64,000 nucleotides of DNA from Dysidea avara (Eukaryota; Porifera; Demospongiae; Dictyoceratida; Dysideidae), in the NCBI RefSeq assembly GCF_963678975.1, contig NC_089278.1:9513479-9577478 (forward strand), read 5' to 3'. The translations under genes were made by a program, and so were the position numbers. Under the pieces are notes generated by a model that was not told where the DNA came from, ran no database searches, and worked only from the letters and a program-made list of their open reading frames with translations. How positions within the stretch are numbered: the first letter of the stretch is position 1; each line of letters opens with the position of its first letter. This document shows positions 35,513-47,675 of the stretch, one piece after another.

Positions 35513-35866
35513 ATTCCATACATCACACAACTCATGACTGCAGAACCAGTCAACTGCTACTGGCATTTGATTGATTAATTGATTACTGTGTAAGTCAGCA
35601 ACTTATTACACTGCAAATTCTAACTGTTGAATAAAGCAAAGTTTGAGTGTAAAATGCTAAGATGATGTGTACTTGGCAGCTACCAAAAAATAGCTAGCTT
35701 CAACTATAGCTATGTTGCTTTCATCAATAATATGATGGTTTTTTTTCTCTTCAGTAAGGCATTAAAGTAGCTGTATGCATGAGAAGCTAAGAATTTACCA
35801 TTTGATCTTAAACACAACAATATGCATAAAAGTTATATATAGCTAGCCATGTAGTTATATAAATAT
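35513..35866. other. spacer, no gene seen
   Basis: AT-rich DNA between the gutted copy and copy B's stop codon. Confidence 0.5.
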
Positions 35867-38800
35867 TTAACTGATAGATATAGTCAGTTTGCTGCTTGCT
35901 TTGACTTCAATTGCAGATGCAAATGTAGTAACTAGCATTCCACCAGACTGTAATGAGATTATTAACTTGAAGATTTGAGTTACATAACTATGATGCTTAC
36001 TTGAGTAAAGCTTGCTCCATTAACAGGAGAAGAGTCAATTTTCAGGGTAGCAGTAGTCCCTGTTGATTTGATGATCAGTTGCTTTAGCTGTAGTGAGCCC
36101 CCAGTAACAACCAACTGTGAAAATCATACTCTTATTTCAACACTGGAATATACAGAATTCAGTGTACCTCAGCTGTGCCTGGATTCATTGCATCATTTCC
36201 ATTCTGAATGTACTGACCCCATGCAGTATTAGTAATGAAAAATCCTTTAAAGTTAGTGAAATTCAGTCTGGGAGCAAACTGTATGGATTGTGTGAATACA
36301 TTCCATTGCTAGAAAATATAATTTGACAGAGTGGCTGCTGGTGGTAATTTCGCATTACCTGTCCAGATGCAATTTCAAATAACAGAAATCCTGCCATTGG
36401 CCTTGTGTAATGGTCACCACATTCCACTTCATTCCAAGGACTCCTTCTGGTCCCATCATATTTGTTACGAGCATCCAAGAGCACTACAGTCCAACAATTA
36501 TGTAGCTATACAAAACGTTGCAGCCATACCCTTCAGTGCTATGTCACTCAGTCCTTCATACAAAGCTAGCCCTGCAAATGGATACTCCAAGCCAGTCCAG
36601 GCACCCTATAGGGTAGTAATGAAAATCATAACACACACATACATGTATGAGCAAAACCTCAGAAGTGTAGAGTAAGGCATTGGATGGCACCTTTCCATCT
36701 GGCCAGCGACCAATATATAAACCAGCATCTCTTTGGTCAAAGAACTTTCGTGGATGTTGATCAGCTGTGAGAATATATGTATATCACACATACACTGATC
36801 TGTTAGACACTCAATAACACACCAGGGTTAAATGAGTCAGTGTGGTTTCCAGCAAAAACACTAGAGACTGTTGATTGGACATGTTCTTGAGGTAAGAGAT
36901 AACCCAGATCAAGTGAATGGGCCCACCACTGACCACCAAGACAGTCTACAAATGTTCCTATTACAAAATACATCAATGTATGCATTGTAACTATTAGCAT
37001 ACCATCACTGACCACCTGTACATTGTTTTTAGGATCCACCACCTGTGTGGTTATGAATGTTTGTGATCAGTTTAATATGTAGATAGTGTTACCTGTGTGT
37101 ACCACTTTCCATTGGTGAAACAAGCCTTGTCCAGATTTTGTGAACCTAACTTGAACCTGTCACTGTATTTGGTGACTGAGTCCTACATCATTTGTAAAGT
37201 ATTAGTAAGCCTCTGTAATCTGGATATATTAATCCAAGCTTTCTCACATTCAAATTGTGTTATTGCTAGATAAGTAATGATTTTTGTATTAGAGTAGTGC
37301 GAAATGTATTGAGTTTCTGATAAATTCAACTTGGATTAATATTATATATGTTGCATAGACACAGACAGAATGTAATTACTTGGTCATTTTGAAGTTTTGC
37401 CATTTCTTCTGCAGCCCTGCATTTGTGCTTACATCATCACATACATTGTAAATTCTTTTGTACCTCAATGCACACAAGTAGAGTGAGCCAATGAATGTAT
37501 TGACTCCATACATGGCACAATCATAAGTGTTAGGCTGTGGACCCTTAATTGTGCCTGTAAAACACTTATTGATTATATCACTGAATCAGTATGCTAAAAC
37601 CAACCTGTTCCATCGTCCAATTCAGTCATCCATCTATCCATGATCTTTTTAACTTGAGACCACATGGTATTAAACCAGTCTCCTGGGGCGCCTTGTCTGA
37701 CCTCCCTATAGGTTTTTAGTACTGTGCCAATCTCACCATCCACACAAATGGCAGTGGATGCTGGATTAACAATGGTGTAGTCAGGCCAGAATGACCACTG
37801 TCGGCGTAGCTCAAGAGGAAGAGTAGTTCGACTGTTGATATGTGCAACCAATACAATGGTTGGCAATGTTGCATAGCTGCATACCTTGGAATAATAGCAT
37901 TAGGAGATATCTGCTGCTGAAGATCAACATTTCTCATTGTTCTTTCCAAGTCTGGAAACATCCTATACAAATACATCACATTATAAACTGTTTAACTAGT
38001 TAGTGTCAATAACTGGTACCTTGAAAGACACATTTCATAGTTCAACACATGAGTACAGTTCAGTGGACAACATCCAGTCTGAGCACTGCAGCCTAAAACA
38101 TTTCATAAAACTACTCAATGACTTACAAACCACATACCTTCAAAGCAGTAGAAGTTCCCATCAGCTAACCACATGGTGGATGGTGATCGAATAACAGACA
38201 CTCTCCCTGCAGCACTGTCCACCAGTTGCCAAGGAAGTGACGTCTCAAACATGGCATCACGGAAACCATATGTGCTGGTAGACAATCCTTGAAAGTTTTG
38301 GACTGTATAATTCAGTACCTGTTTTGCACAAATTGAAATATTGCCTCTAAAAACATCACATACATCTTCAATGGTAGGCCAGTAGGTGGTGTACATGTTG
38401 CCAAGATAAAATTGACTCATATCATCAACTATCCCAAAGCCACGTTGGTCCCAATTCACATATCTGTTGAGATATATATCTGTTGAATTATTATATACGT
38501 CACAATGTACCTGTTTGGAAAATGCCATCCAATCATAAATGTAAATGTCTGCAAATATAATCATTTGTACATGACACATTATTGGATAGCTGCTGTTACC
38601 TGCGTTCCTCCTGCAGGAATTTGATTTGCTTGGCTGATAGCTCCATTCCATGTCATTCCAGCCTATATAATCATAACATGATATGCATTTGAAAGTTGAT
38701 AACAACTCAAATATCTCTCTTAGATCACTACATGCATATTAGATGCCAGACATTTGTCAAGTAATTATGACTCACTGGTGATGGTCCACTTTGTCCCTGG

Positions 38801-41800
38801 CCTGGTAAACCAGAAGTTGTGAAATACTGCCACATTGTACCAACTGAGTCATACTGCAGCATAGTGGACACCTTGTTGGGTCCAGGAACACCTGTTGTGA
38901 ACAAGAACAATCATACCAGTTGTGTTGCTGTTATGGTTTATGACCTGCTAAGGTCATATGTCCATTGTAGGGGTGTCTACCATCCAGGGTTGGGTTACTC
39001 ATGTCAATGGCAGTATATCCACTGGATAGCAGAGCAGATACAAGTATGTATACTTAAAACACTTACTTAGTCTGAAGCAGAGCATTTGTATTTCCACCAT
39101 ATCCAGAGTTATAAACTGTGGACACATTTATGTAGTCCATATTTACAATACACATATAACAGCTCTTAATGTACCTTCATTTGTAATAGCAGATGCCCCA
39201 TCCCAGCCAGCGAAGTTCTGTAGTGATCCCAACAATGTCACCTATGTGTGTAAAATACACTAGCTGGTCTATACAGCACCAACACACATGCACTAAACAT
39301 ACGTTGGCTGCAGAAGATGATGTATTAGTGACAGTGAAGGTGAACACAATCACGGGTAATCCACTGTTTTTGGAATCAAGTGGAATACAAGGATTGAAGG
39401 CCTCCATGTGTACATTAACAGGAACCTCTCCACTAGTATAGTCAACTGATACATATAGTGTTACCAAGAGTAAATAATGGAACTCAATTCATGGATAACA
39501 ATATAATTATTGCTTTAGCTGTACCTTCAACAACTGGATATTTGGCAGTAACTTCAACAGTGTTTACTCCAGGTAGTTGTGACAAGAGCTTCTTGGAAGC
39601 ATCAGGCACAACTAAAGGTATGAGAGAAAATATATAAGGAGCCCATAAGCATCACAAGACACCTTGCAGCACTCCTAGGCTCCTGTGCTCATCATCCCTA
39701 ATATTCCCTATATATAGTTTCGGATATATGGCATGAGTTTACTTTTCCTATTTGTATCCTTTGTTGTGGGCAAAAACAAAAGAAAGTCTCTTTTTATGTG
39801 ATGGAGAAGCTCTAGGAAAAATGAAATATTTTACAAAAAAAATTCTTCTTAAAAAGAAGTGGACAAATGGTAAGGTTTTAAAAGGTGTGTGAGGGTTGCA
39901 CAATCACAAGTTGCACTATTCAGTCCATTAGGCAAACAATAGTGAGACATATATAGCTCCCATGTAGGAACCACCCTACATTATTATTATTTTATTAAAT
40001 GCTATCCCACAAGGGACCTGTGAGAGAACGCTAAAGCCTGTGAATACAGGGAGATTATGCTTTAATATCTCTTTGCTGCAACACATGATTATTCCCCTGT
40101 TCCCACATTTTGCTAATTAATTTGTACCCTGATGAAAGATAAGCAATTTTTGACTTGTGAGCAACTATTATTACACGTACAAAAATTATAGCTACCTGAC
40201 TATTCTATTAGAGCTACCAAGACTGTTCTAATAAAGTATGTTGATGTTATTCTGTGACATACATTGTAAAGAATTTTATACTATATGGTATATTATATAT
40301 GCTTAATGTTAATTTCTACGTCTTTGCTCCAAAAAGATGACAATTGCTGTACAAATGTGCGTTTCACGTCTACATTTAAGTACTGTACACAAACTGCTCA
40401 CCATGATCGGTGATATATCCAGCTGGGACAAAGCCAGTGTCATCATACCAAGTGGAGGATTGTAGTACAACTGCTTTAGTGGTGGAGCCACTGTCCACTC
40501 TAACAACAAAGTACATGTTACAGCTACTAGATATATCACAACAGTATAATAACCTGATAGCAAAGAATGAATCTGGTACATGACCCAAGTGACTAATACG
40601 ATTAGACACTTGCCACTGTCGTAATCCACCATCTCCTGCTACAGCAATACATCCACCTCCTAACAGTACGACAATACTAAACAGTTAGTAGTCATGGTGT
40701 AGTCCTTACCAATAGGCCCAAGAGGTAGTGTCACTGCTCTAAGAGCTTCTCCTGTGTACTTGTATTGAGCAGCAGTTGGGTTAACACTATAAGTGGTGAC
40801 AACAGTTGACATGTATGACTTTCTAGTAAACACTTACAGCTTCTTTAGTATGCCATCTGTAGTTTCTGGATCAGGTGGAATAGGTCTTACAAATCCTGAA
40901 CAACATTGTGACCCTTTAGGAGTAGCTCTCTAGATTTAAAGTATAAAGTAAAATGCACATATTAACTACTTATTTTAGGGATAGGCTATTTCTTGCTTAG
41001 TGACTCTGACTAACACCTAGTATTAAACACCATAAGATTTATTCTTTAATTGTCCCTTAGTTTAGTGTTATACGGAGATTTTTCCACAGTGAGATCATGC
41101 ACATCGCAGTAACTGGCACATGGCTATACATGTACATTCACATCTGTACACGCCTATTACCATGTTAAGCTTGTTGGTCATGTACATCTATATGAATACA
41201 TCTGTTGAAACAGAATATTTAAGTTTACTATTTACGCATAATAATTTCTCAACTAAAGTATGGAATATATTGTAGCATGAAACAGGTGGACTACTAGCAA
41301 ATATCCCAAGCTGTGCTTATATGTTGGTATATGATTGCCAATGCAATAAGCTAGCTATGTGAATTTCATTTGGAAGCCCTTCACACTAATCACACCGAAT
41401 CACACAACAGTTATCAAAGGTAAAGGAGTATAGTGTAAAGCATGGAATTCTGTTTGATCATATAGCTATAGTATTGTGAATATATTTGTGTAACCCAAAA
41501 TAGCTAAGTCATGATTTTCCAATGTCACATGCGGGTGGTAACTATGGCATCAGAAATTGTATTCAAAGATAATTTTATTTCATTTTATCTGTGAATTTGC
41601 TTTTAAGTGTCATGGTAAAGAAGGATCTATGGGCACTACTTAATTAATGTACTTTTCAATGTTATAACAACTTCTGTAATGACAACATGTAATGAATTTC
41701 ACTACTGGAGTGACTATATTCATACAATATGACATTTCTGCAGAACAATTAAAGTATTATTTAAGAGTCTTGTGTTTTTAACAACCACATACATGTGAAT

Positions 41801-43058
41801 GGCAATTGCTCATGCATATATACACTCCTCCAGAATTGTACTTAGCTTGATCATTATACACAACTACATGATTCAAGCAAAAAAGTAAATGTATAGCTGC
41901 TGGCTATGTACAGTACATCGACTATAGTATGACTGCCAACACTATCTCAGTGATTCTGTGTAATTTGATGTCAAAATGTTTTCATAGTTATGCATATAGC
42001 AAACTATCAGATATAAAATATTTTAACAGCTGGTGAATACATCACTAATTTGTCATAGTATAATAAGCATGACTTCACTTCTCTCACAGTGAACTATATA
42101 TATACAATAGTTACATGTAGTATTAGTGGTCACTGACTGTACCATGCATGTTATTGTGAGGTGTAGCTAGTTGTAAAATGAAGTCATGGTTAGTGAAACT
42201 ACATGGATGGCATCTTCTAGTTGTCTTATTTTACTAGAGAGCTATAGTATTATATGTCCTTGTGACAAGATATTTTCTGTGTGCTCATGCACAAACACAT
42301 GGAGGTGGCACATATAACATGCCCACTGATTTGCAAACTGTACTGAAGTAGACACCAAATTTGCAGTTATCATATGAGTGACTTGGTAGCTAATGGTCAA
42401 TGTGCATACTGTATAGCTACATAAAAGTTTTGAAGTGGAAAACCTAGGATTTGTAGTTATCATAACTAATTTGCATATTGCTAATCTGTTCAGAGGAAAA
42501 GTTTTACAGCTGAATAACAATTTACAAAACCTTGAAATTTTTACGTCTATATATGGTAGCTGTATAAATATAGTGTTTTGTTATCATGCTGGCATGTACC
42601 TTAGTGATAGTGACTTTCAAATTCAGTGTTGGGGCACTTCTGTAGTTCTGGTAAGACCCAAGCCTAATTGTTTCTTGCCATTCACTATCATTGGTGACCT
42701 ATAAAGAAGATTGGCATGCATGGTATAGTTTTGCATATACGGTATATAGTCCCTGTACCGTTATCCAGTCATCTTCATCATCCAAATATTGCACAACTAT
42801 TCCTGATTTACTAGCACACAGCTCATCAGATATTCTGCCATTCACTTCGTCCCAACTATATTATTATTATTGATAAGTACAGCTATACAGGGATATAGAT
42901 ACTAGCCCCACCCTCTTTTGGCTTAGCAAATTAACTCCAAGATGGTTCTTTCATAACGAAAACAATCAAACCTACCCCAAGTTAGACTTCACTGTCAGTG
43001 TCTTAGAGCATTTTTTGTCCGCGTACACCCCCTCAACCTTAAGGGTAAGATCGGACAT
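35867..43058 (-). CDS. PB1-domain plus GH116 (GBA2/DUF608-like) glucosidase, array copy B
   Basis: The start is the ATG at 43058, with exon 1 at 42976-43058, the same length (83 bp) as in copy A. The PB1 part reads [20 protein letters not shown], then [10 protein letters not shown], then [17 protein letters not shown]. The GH116 core carries [57 protein letters not shown] (near 38140-38150), [65 protein letters not shown] and [16 protein letters not shown]. Both presumed catalytic residues are present. The intron joining the PB1 and enzyme parts is about 1.7 kb (40930-42590), against 0.45 kb in copy A. The gene is divergent from LDAH, with 190 bp between start codons. PB1 domains bind other PB1 domains through acidic and basic faces, so homo- or hetero-oligomers are likely. 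A PB1 fusion to GH116 is not an arrangement I know from vertebrate GBA2. Confidence 0.88.
40935..42590 (-). other. 1.7-kb intron between PB1 and GH116 parts of copy B
   Basis: No exon-like sequence or complete repeat was recognised inside. The position between the two domains matches copy A, so the fusion is shared by both. Confidence 0.6.
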
Positions 43059-43248
43059 AGCTTTGCCTCGCTTTCTTCTGTATACTTCCGTTCACTAGCC
43101 GCTTTCATAAAGGTGAGTACGGCTTACAAGTCTGAGGTCGAGCTAGCCTAGTAAGGTTTGTCTGTTGTAGTGTTATCATACACTATGTTTGTTATACGTT
43201 TATTACTATTAGTTATTATGCATTGTTATACTCTCACGATAGGTGAAG
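43059..43248. promoter_or_regulatory. putative bidirectional promoter (PB1-GH116 copy B / LDAH)
   Basis: Only 190 bp separate the two divergent start codons. No TATA box or named factor site stands out. A splice-acceptor-like tract (ctctcacgatag) just before the LDAH ATG suggests a 5'-untranslated intron. Confidence 0.5.
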
Positions 43249-44166
43249 ATGACGGACAGTGCCGTGAAGATAGTAAATAAAATTCCTACACACGTGTTCG
43301 AGTGGAGACTACATCGAGAAAATGTCCCGTTAATAATGGTGGTTCCAGGGAGCCCAGGAATGGGTCATTTCTACATACCCTTCGCTCGAAAGCTGTTCCA
43401 GTTAGGCAAAGGCGCATATGAGGTGTCAGTGGTCTCCCACGCGGGCCATTCCCCTGGTCATAGAAGGAGAAACAGGGATGGTAGAAACTGGTACAAATTG
43501 GAAGACCAGGTGGAGCATAAACTAGCTTACATCAGAGAACGTGCCAAGTCTGGCAACCCCATTATACTGGTGGGTCACTCCATTGGTTGCTATATGATAA
43601 TGCAGATGCTGAAAGAACTTTCACCAGACACTGTTCAGCAAGCATTCTTCCTTTTTCCAACCATTGAGGACATGAGCAATGCAAAAAGGGGCAAAGAGCT
43701 GTATCCAGTTTTCATTTGGTTTCGATTTCTTGTTCTCTTTTTTGTATGGCTTGGATCTTGTCTACCAAGGTCATTTCAGACTTGGATAATGCGAAGCTAC
43801 TTCAACAATTCACCCAGGGATCACATTGATTACACTGTGGAAGGCGCTGTCAACTTGGTGAACACAGCATGTGTCAATAACTGCTTCCGTATGGCTGTAC
43901 AAGAGCTTACTGAAGTGAACAAACTTGACACAGAGGTACTGGATGTTAATATAGATAAGATTAGTTTTTATTATGGTGCCAAAGACCACTGGGTGCCACC
44001 AAGTTGTTTCCCACAGATGAAAAGTAGATATCCAGACAACAACATTGTTCAGTGTGAAAATGGATATCACCATGCCTTTGTGTTGGCAGAGTCCAATGAA
44101 ATGGCTGAATATGTACACAGCAAGCTGAGACTGTCAGGTCATCCAAGTGGTGTAAAACTGCTATAG
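43249..44166 (+). CDS. LDAH: lipid droplet-associated hydrolase
   Basis: A single coding exon of 305 residues, starting at the ATG at 43249 (MTDSAVKIVNKIP). It is an alpha/beta hydrolase with oxyanion region VVPGSPGMGHFYIPFA, SHAGH motif, nucleophile elbow LVGHSIGCY (Ser111), then LFPTIEDMS, a hydrophobic segment WFRFLVLFFVWLGSCL, FYYGAKDHWVP (acid Asp) and YHHAF (catalytic His). Each block has its counterpart in the same order in human LDAH (IPGNPG, SHAGH, IGHSIGSY, LFPTIE, FYYG). Family members sit on lipid droplets and influence cholesterol and triglyceride turnover; their true substrate is debated. Length and order match the family, and nothing is missing. Confidence 0.93.
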   Translation: MTDSAVKIVNKIPTHVFEWRLHRENVPLIMVVPGSPGMGHFYIPFARKLFQLGKGAYEVSVVSHAGHSPGHRRRNRDGRNWYKLEDQVEHKLAYIRERAKSGNPIILVGHSIGCYMIMQMLKELSPDTVQQAFFLFPTIEDMSNAKRGKELYPVFIWFRFLVLFFVWLGSCLPRSFQTWIMRSYFNNSPRDHIDYTVEGAVNLVNTACVNNCFRMAVQELTEVNKLDTEVLDVNIDKISFYYGAKDHWVPPSCFPQMKSRYPDNNIVQCENGYHHAFVLAESNEMAEYVHSKLRLSGHPSGVKLL

Positions 44167-44255
44167 AATTTTTATATGACCAAATTTAAAGTGTTAATAT
44201 TGACATCATAATTTATATATCATGTTACAACACCACAAAAACTATACATATAGTA

Positions 44256-47200
44256 CTACTGTTGTGGGCACTGATTTACTTTGTTATCTGCAACACTGAT
44301 CACTTTGTTAGTGGGCCTGCCACCAGAATTGTGTTGGCTTAGTGGTTTTCGCTGTAGGCACAGCACATCATAGCATACTATTGTTATTGTAGCAATTTGT
44401 AAATTACCTCAAATTGGCTAACAGCTCCTGTTAACGGATCTTTCTGATCAACAACTACATTCTCTGTTCCTTTGCTAACAGCTTCAAAAGAATAATCCCT
44501 TTTAATTTCTATTAGCAGGATAAATATAAATTAACACACATACCAGACATTTTCTTCAGGTTTATTTCATGTTTAAGTTCTGCAATGAACTGCTCTGTTG
44601 CTTCCTCTGCAGACAAAGTAGGAGCTTTGCTAGAGCAGACTTCTTCAAATTTTGGAACTTCCTTTTCTTTTTCTTCTACTTGCACTACAGCTGATGGTGC
44701 AGATACAGAAGGGTTGAGTGACCGTCTTCCTTTCTTTCCCGCCTTCCTTGCAGCTAGCCGTTCCTCTAACAGTTGAATCTGTAACTCTAGATCTTTGTGC
44801 ACAGCCACTTCTGTGGTACAATAGTCAGTCAGTAGCGATGTGCAGTACAATATGATCATACCTTTTCTGAGTTTCTCTTCTACTTCATCAGTTTTTTGCT
44901 TGCACTTGCTTAAGTCACATGTCAGCTTAAGACAACGCTGTTCTGATGACCGCAACTGGAATTTGGTCTCCTGTAGATTATCATTCTCTATAATGAGCTG
45001 TTTCCGTTTTTTCTCTAGCTCTTTAGCCATGGACACTTTCTCGTTCCTAAATCAACCAATAATAAGTGGCAAGGTCAACAGGTTAATAACTTTCAATATA
45101 CACTTACATTTGGAAGGATCTATTGGAAACTGGTGGCCAAATTTGTAGGGAAGTGGGAGAGGGGAAAGGAAATTAATGTGCTTAGTTTTGAACACCTGCC
45201 TATGACCATACACAATCTGGCAAAGCCAGACTGCCAAAGGAGTTGGGCTGGCTATTTTAAAACTGCAAATGCATAGTTACATATAATAAGCGATATCCGC
45301 AATAACATTTCTTGATGTTGCGATTATGTTTCGTGTATTATTTACGATGTCACAGAACAAATGGCTGCTGTAGTGTGGGAACTTTGTACAGAAAAGTATT
45401 GGGCGAACCGTGTTTCCCTATGATATCGTTTATAAATTCAAAAAGGGCGAAGGTGAGGCATATAGTATATAATGCAATACAAATAAGCCTGTTTGTGTAT
45501 GAATTTAAAATTCTGGTCTGCTTTCCTTGCAGGAGCATGTTTTGCACTGTCATGGTACGTGTACTACTTCATACCTTGGCCATTTTGTCAAATATGATAT
45601 CAAATTTTGTCATTGCAGATATCGTCCATTATTTTGTTTCTAAAAAAGGTATACTACTAAACAAGTCTACACACAAGCAACGCTAAAGATTTTTTTTGTG
45701 AGAAAACAGAATGACCTACTGATCACACATAACAACTCACTTTAACTGGTCTATCTCATTCTCTAAGAATTTTATGTATGGTTTCTTGGTGGTACCAGAA
45801 TTGGTGAAAGCATCATAACAACCTTTTATCTGTTGAATTTGATTTCGCTCCTACACAACACAATACACCAGGTATCACCAGGCTGGTCTTCAAACCTGTT
45901 GTTCTGCTTTGCTAAGTCTGATAGACAGAGCCTCAACTTCAGCTTTGCTCTGTGATAAGGCTTTGTTCAAGCTTCTAACATATGCAGCATCAGCTATTTC
46001 ACCGCTGTATCGGCACAGCAGTGACATCAGTTCCACCTTGATGTGGCAGTTAAACTTATTATCACCAGCTTGTGGTTAACTATACCTTGTGCTTTTTGAT
46101 TTGCTGTCTTGCCACCTGATAAGCCTTCTCCAGTGAACTGTATTTTGCTTCAAAACTGATCAGTTTACGTTCTGCAGCTATTCTTTTATCTTCCACCTGA
46201 CACACATATTATGTTTCAACATTCATTAACAGTATAGGCATAGGTACCTCAGCAAACAGGGAGTTTCCACTCTCAGCCCTTTCATCACTATCCAATTCCA
46301 TTTTAAGGTTTTGAATCTCAGCCCTTAGTTCGTTTGTTTCTTCTTGTGCAGCCTAAGTAATAATTATTTACTATAATTATGCAGTGCTGAATAGTATGGA
46401 GTTCTGTGAGGTATTATAGTACCAATAAGTATCCAATTTAGTAAATCTTCTAGAAACTGTAGTTATATCTAGGGGCATAAGAGACAACCAAACTGTTTTC
46501 TCATATAAATCTGGTGGATATCTGGAAAGTTGGGAGGGGCAAAGAACCAAACTAAATCCCTCCAACTCCTTCATCCAATACTAAGCTATTTTGCCAAAGA
46601 TCTAGTTTGCCATAAGTTTTCTTCCACCAAATTTTTCTAATAATACGATTTGTGCGAGAGGGATAAATTAGAGGGAGTATTTTCTGCAATAAAATCAACT
46701 AACCCGCAAAGATTGGTACCATTCACTGGCTTGCTGTGTTCGTTCATCAACATCCTCCGTTAGTGAAATTATCTTGGACTCCATCGATTCTTTTTCAAAT
46801 GTCAGGACCTTCACTGCAGTCTGTGAATCAAGTAAGCTCATTTCCATCATTTTAGTCTTCTGTTCCAATTCCCCGATGTATTGTGTCATCTGTGTTACAT
46901 CCTCATGTGCGTCTGTTGTGCCTTCAGAACACATGTGCAGTTTGTCAGTTAGTTCTTCAATATAGTCAGCTTGCTGAGCAGTTTTTTCTAAGTGGTTTTT
47001 TACTTCCAACTGTAACTTGTCAATTTGTGCATTGATATCTGTCTTTTCACTGACCAGAGCTTTCACTTGCTTAGCATGTTGATCTTCCAATTGTTGTAAC
47101 TTCAACGCGGACTTTTTCTGCTGTTCTTCCAGCACAGCTTCGTTTTCTTGTACTAGATTTTCGTTCAGTTTTAACTGCATCTCTAACTTATGGCGCAAGC

Positions 47201-47438
47201 TGTAATTCTCTTGTAAGCCATCCTAACAAAATGAAATAACGAATGGACACGCTCATGACGCTTTCTACATACGACTCACTTCGATTTGCTTTGTGTATTC
47301 TTTTCTTTGCATTTCCATTTGTTCTCTCAACGTTTCTTGCTCTTCTAGTAAATGTTTTCCTATCTCAGCCGACTTTATGAGCTTTCGCTGAAGTTCATCT
47401 ATCAAAATACGATCTGGATTTAAACTTGAGTCGTCCAT
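44256..47438 (-). CDS. SPDL1: Spindly, dynein-dynactin adaptor of kinetochores
   Basis: The start is the ATG at 47438 (MDDSSLNPDRILIDELQRKL). About ten exons give about 600 residues, close to human Spindly. The N-terminus has the dynein-adaptor box (SAEIGKHLLEEQETL), followed by long coiled coil. The Spindly motif GNSLFAEVEDKRIAAERKLI is at about 46275-46170, nearly identical to human GNSLFAEVEDRR. The last exons (44408-44508 and 44256-44351) join in frame and end NKVNQCPQQ. Human Spindly also ends CPQQ, a farnesylation signal needed for RZZ binding at kinetochores. The final exon depends on a donor after TGAG at 44407 and an acceptor ctacag at 44352. Without it the protein would end a few residues after QFEVIYK. 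An intron near 45090-45690 carries a dispersed repeat. Confidence 0.92.
45370..45570. repeat. dispersed repeat copy in SPDL1 intron
   Basis: The stretch with ctttgtacagaaaagtattg, ccctatgatatcg and gcgaaggtgaggcatata matches the stretch at 61785-61880 (ttttgtacagagaggtattg, actatgataacac, gtgaatgtgaggtatata). The family is unknown and the ends are undefined. Confidence 0.6.
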
Positions 47439-47675
47439 CCTTTCCCTTTTCCGAGATTCGCTCTGCTATATCACTCAACAGAGGATTTGAAATTCCCGGT
47501 TACCGTATGAAATAGAACTCTAATTACTCGAAGTGATTTATCATAAATAATCAATATAATTTCTATAATTATACGTACCTGGCTTACAACCTATTATATA
47601 ATGGTGGTCGGTTCATTAAACATAAAACTATAAAATTTAGCTATAAAGTGTCAGCTTGAGCTTCTATCAAGCTCC

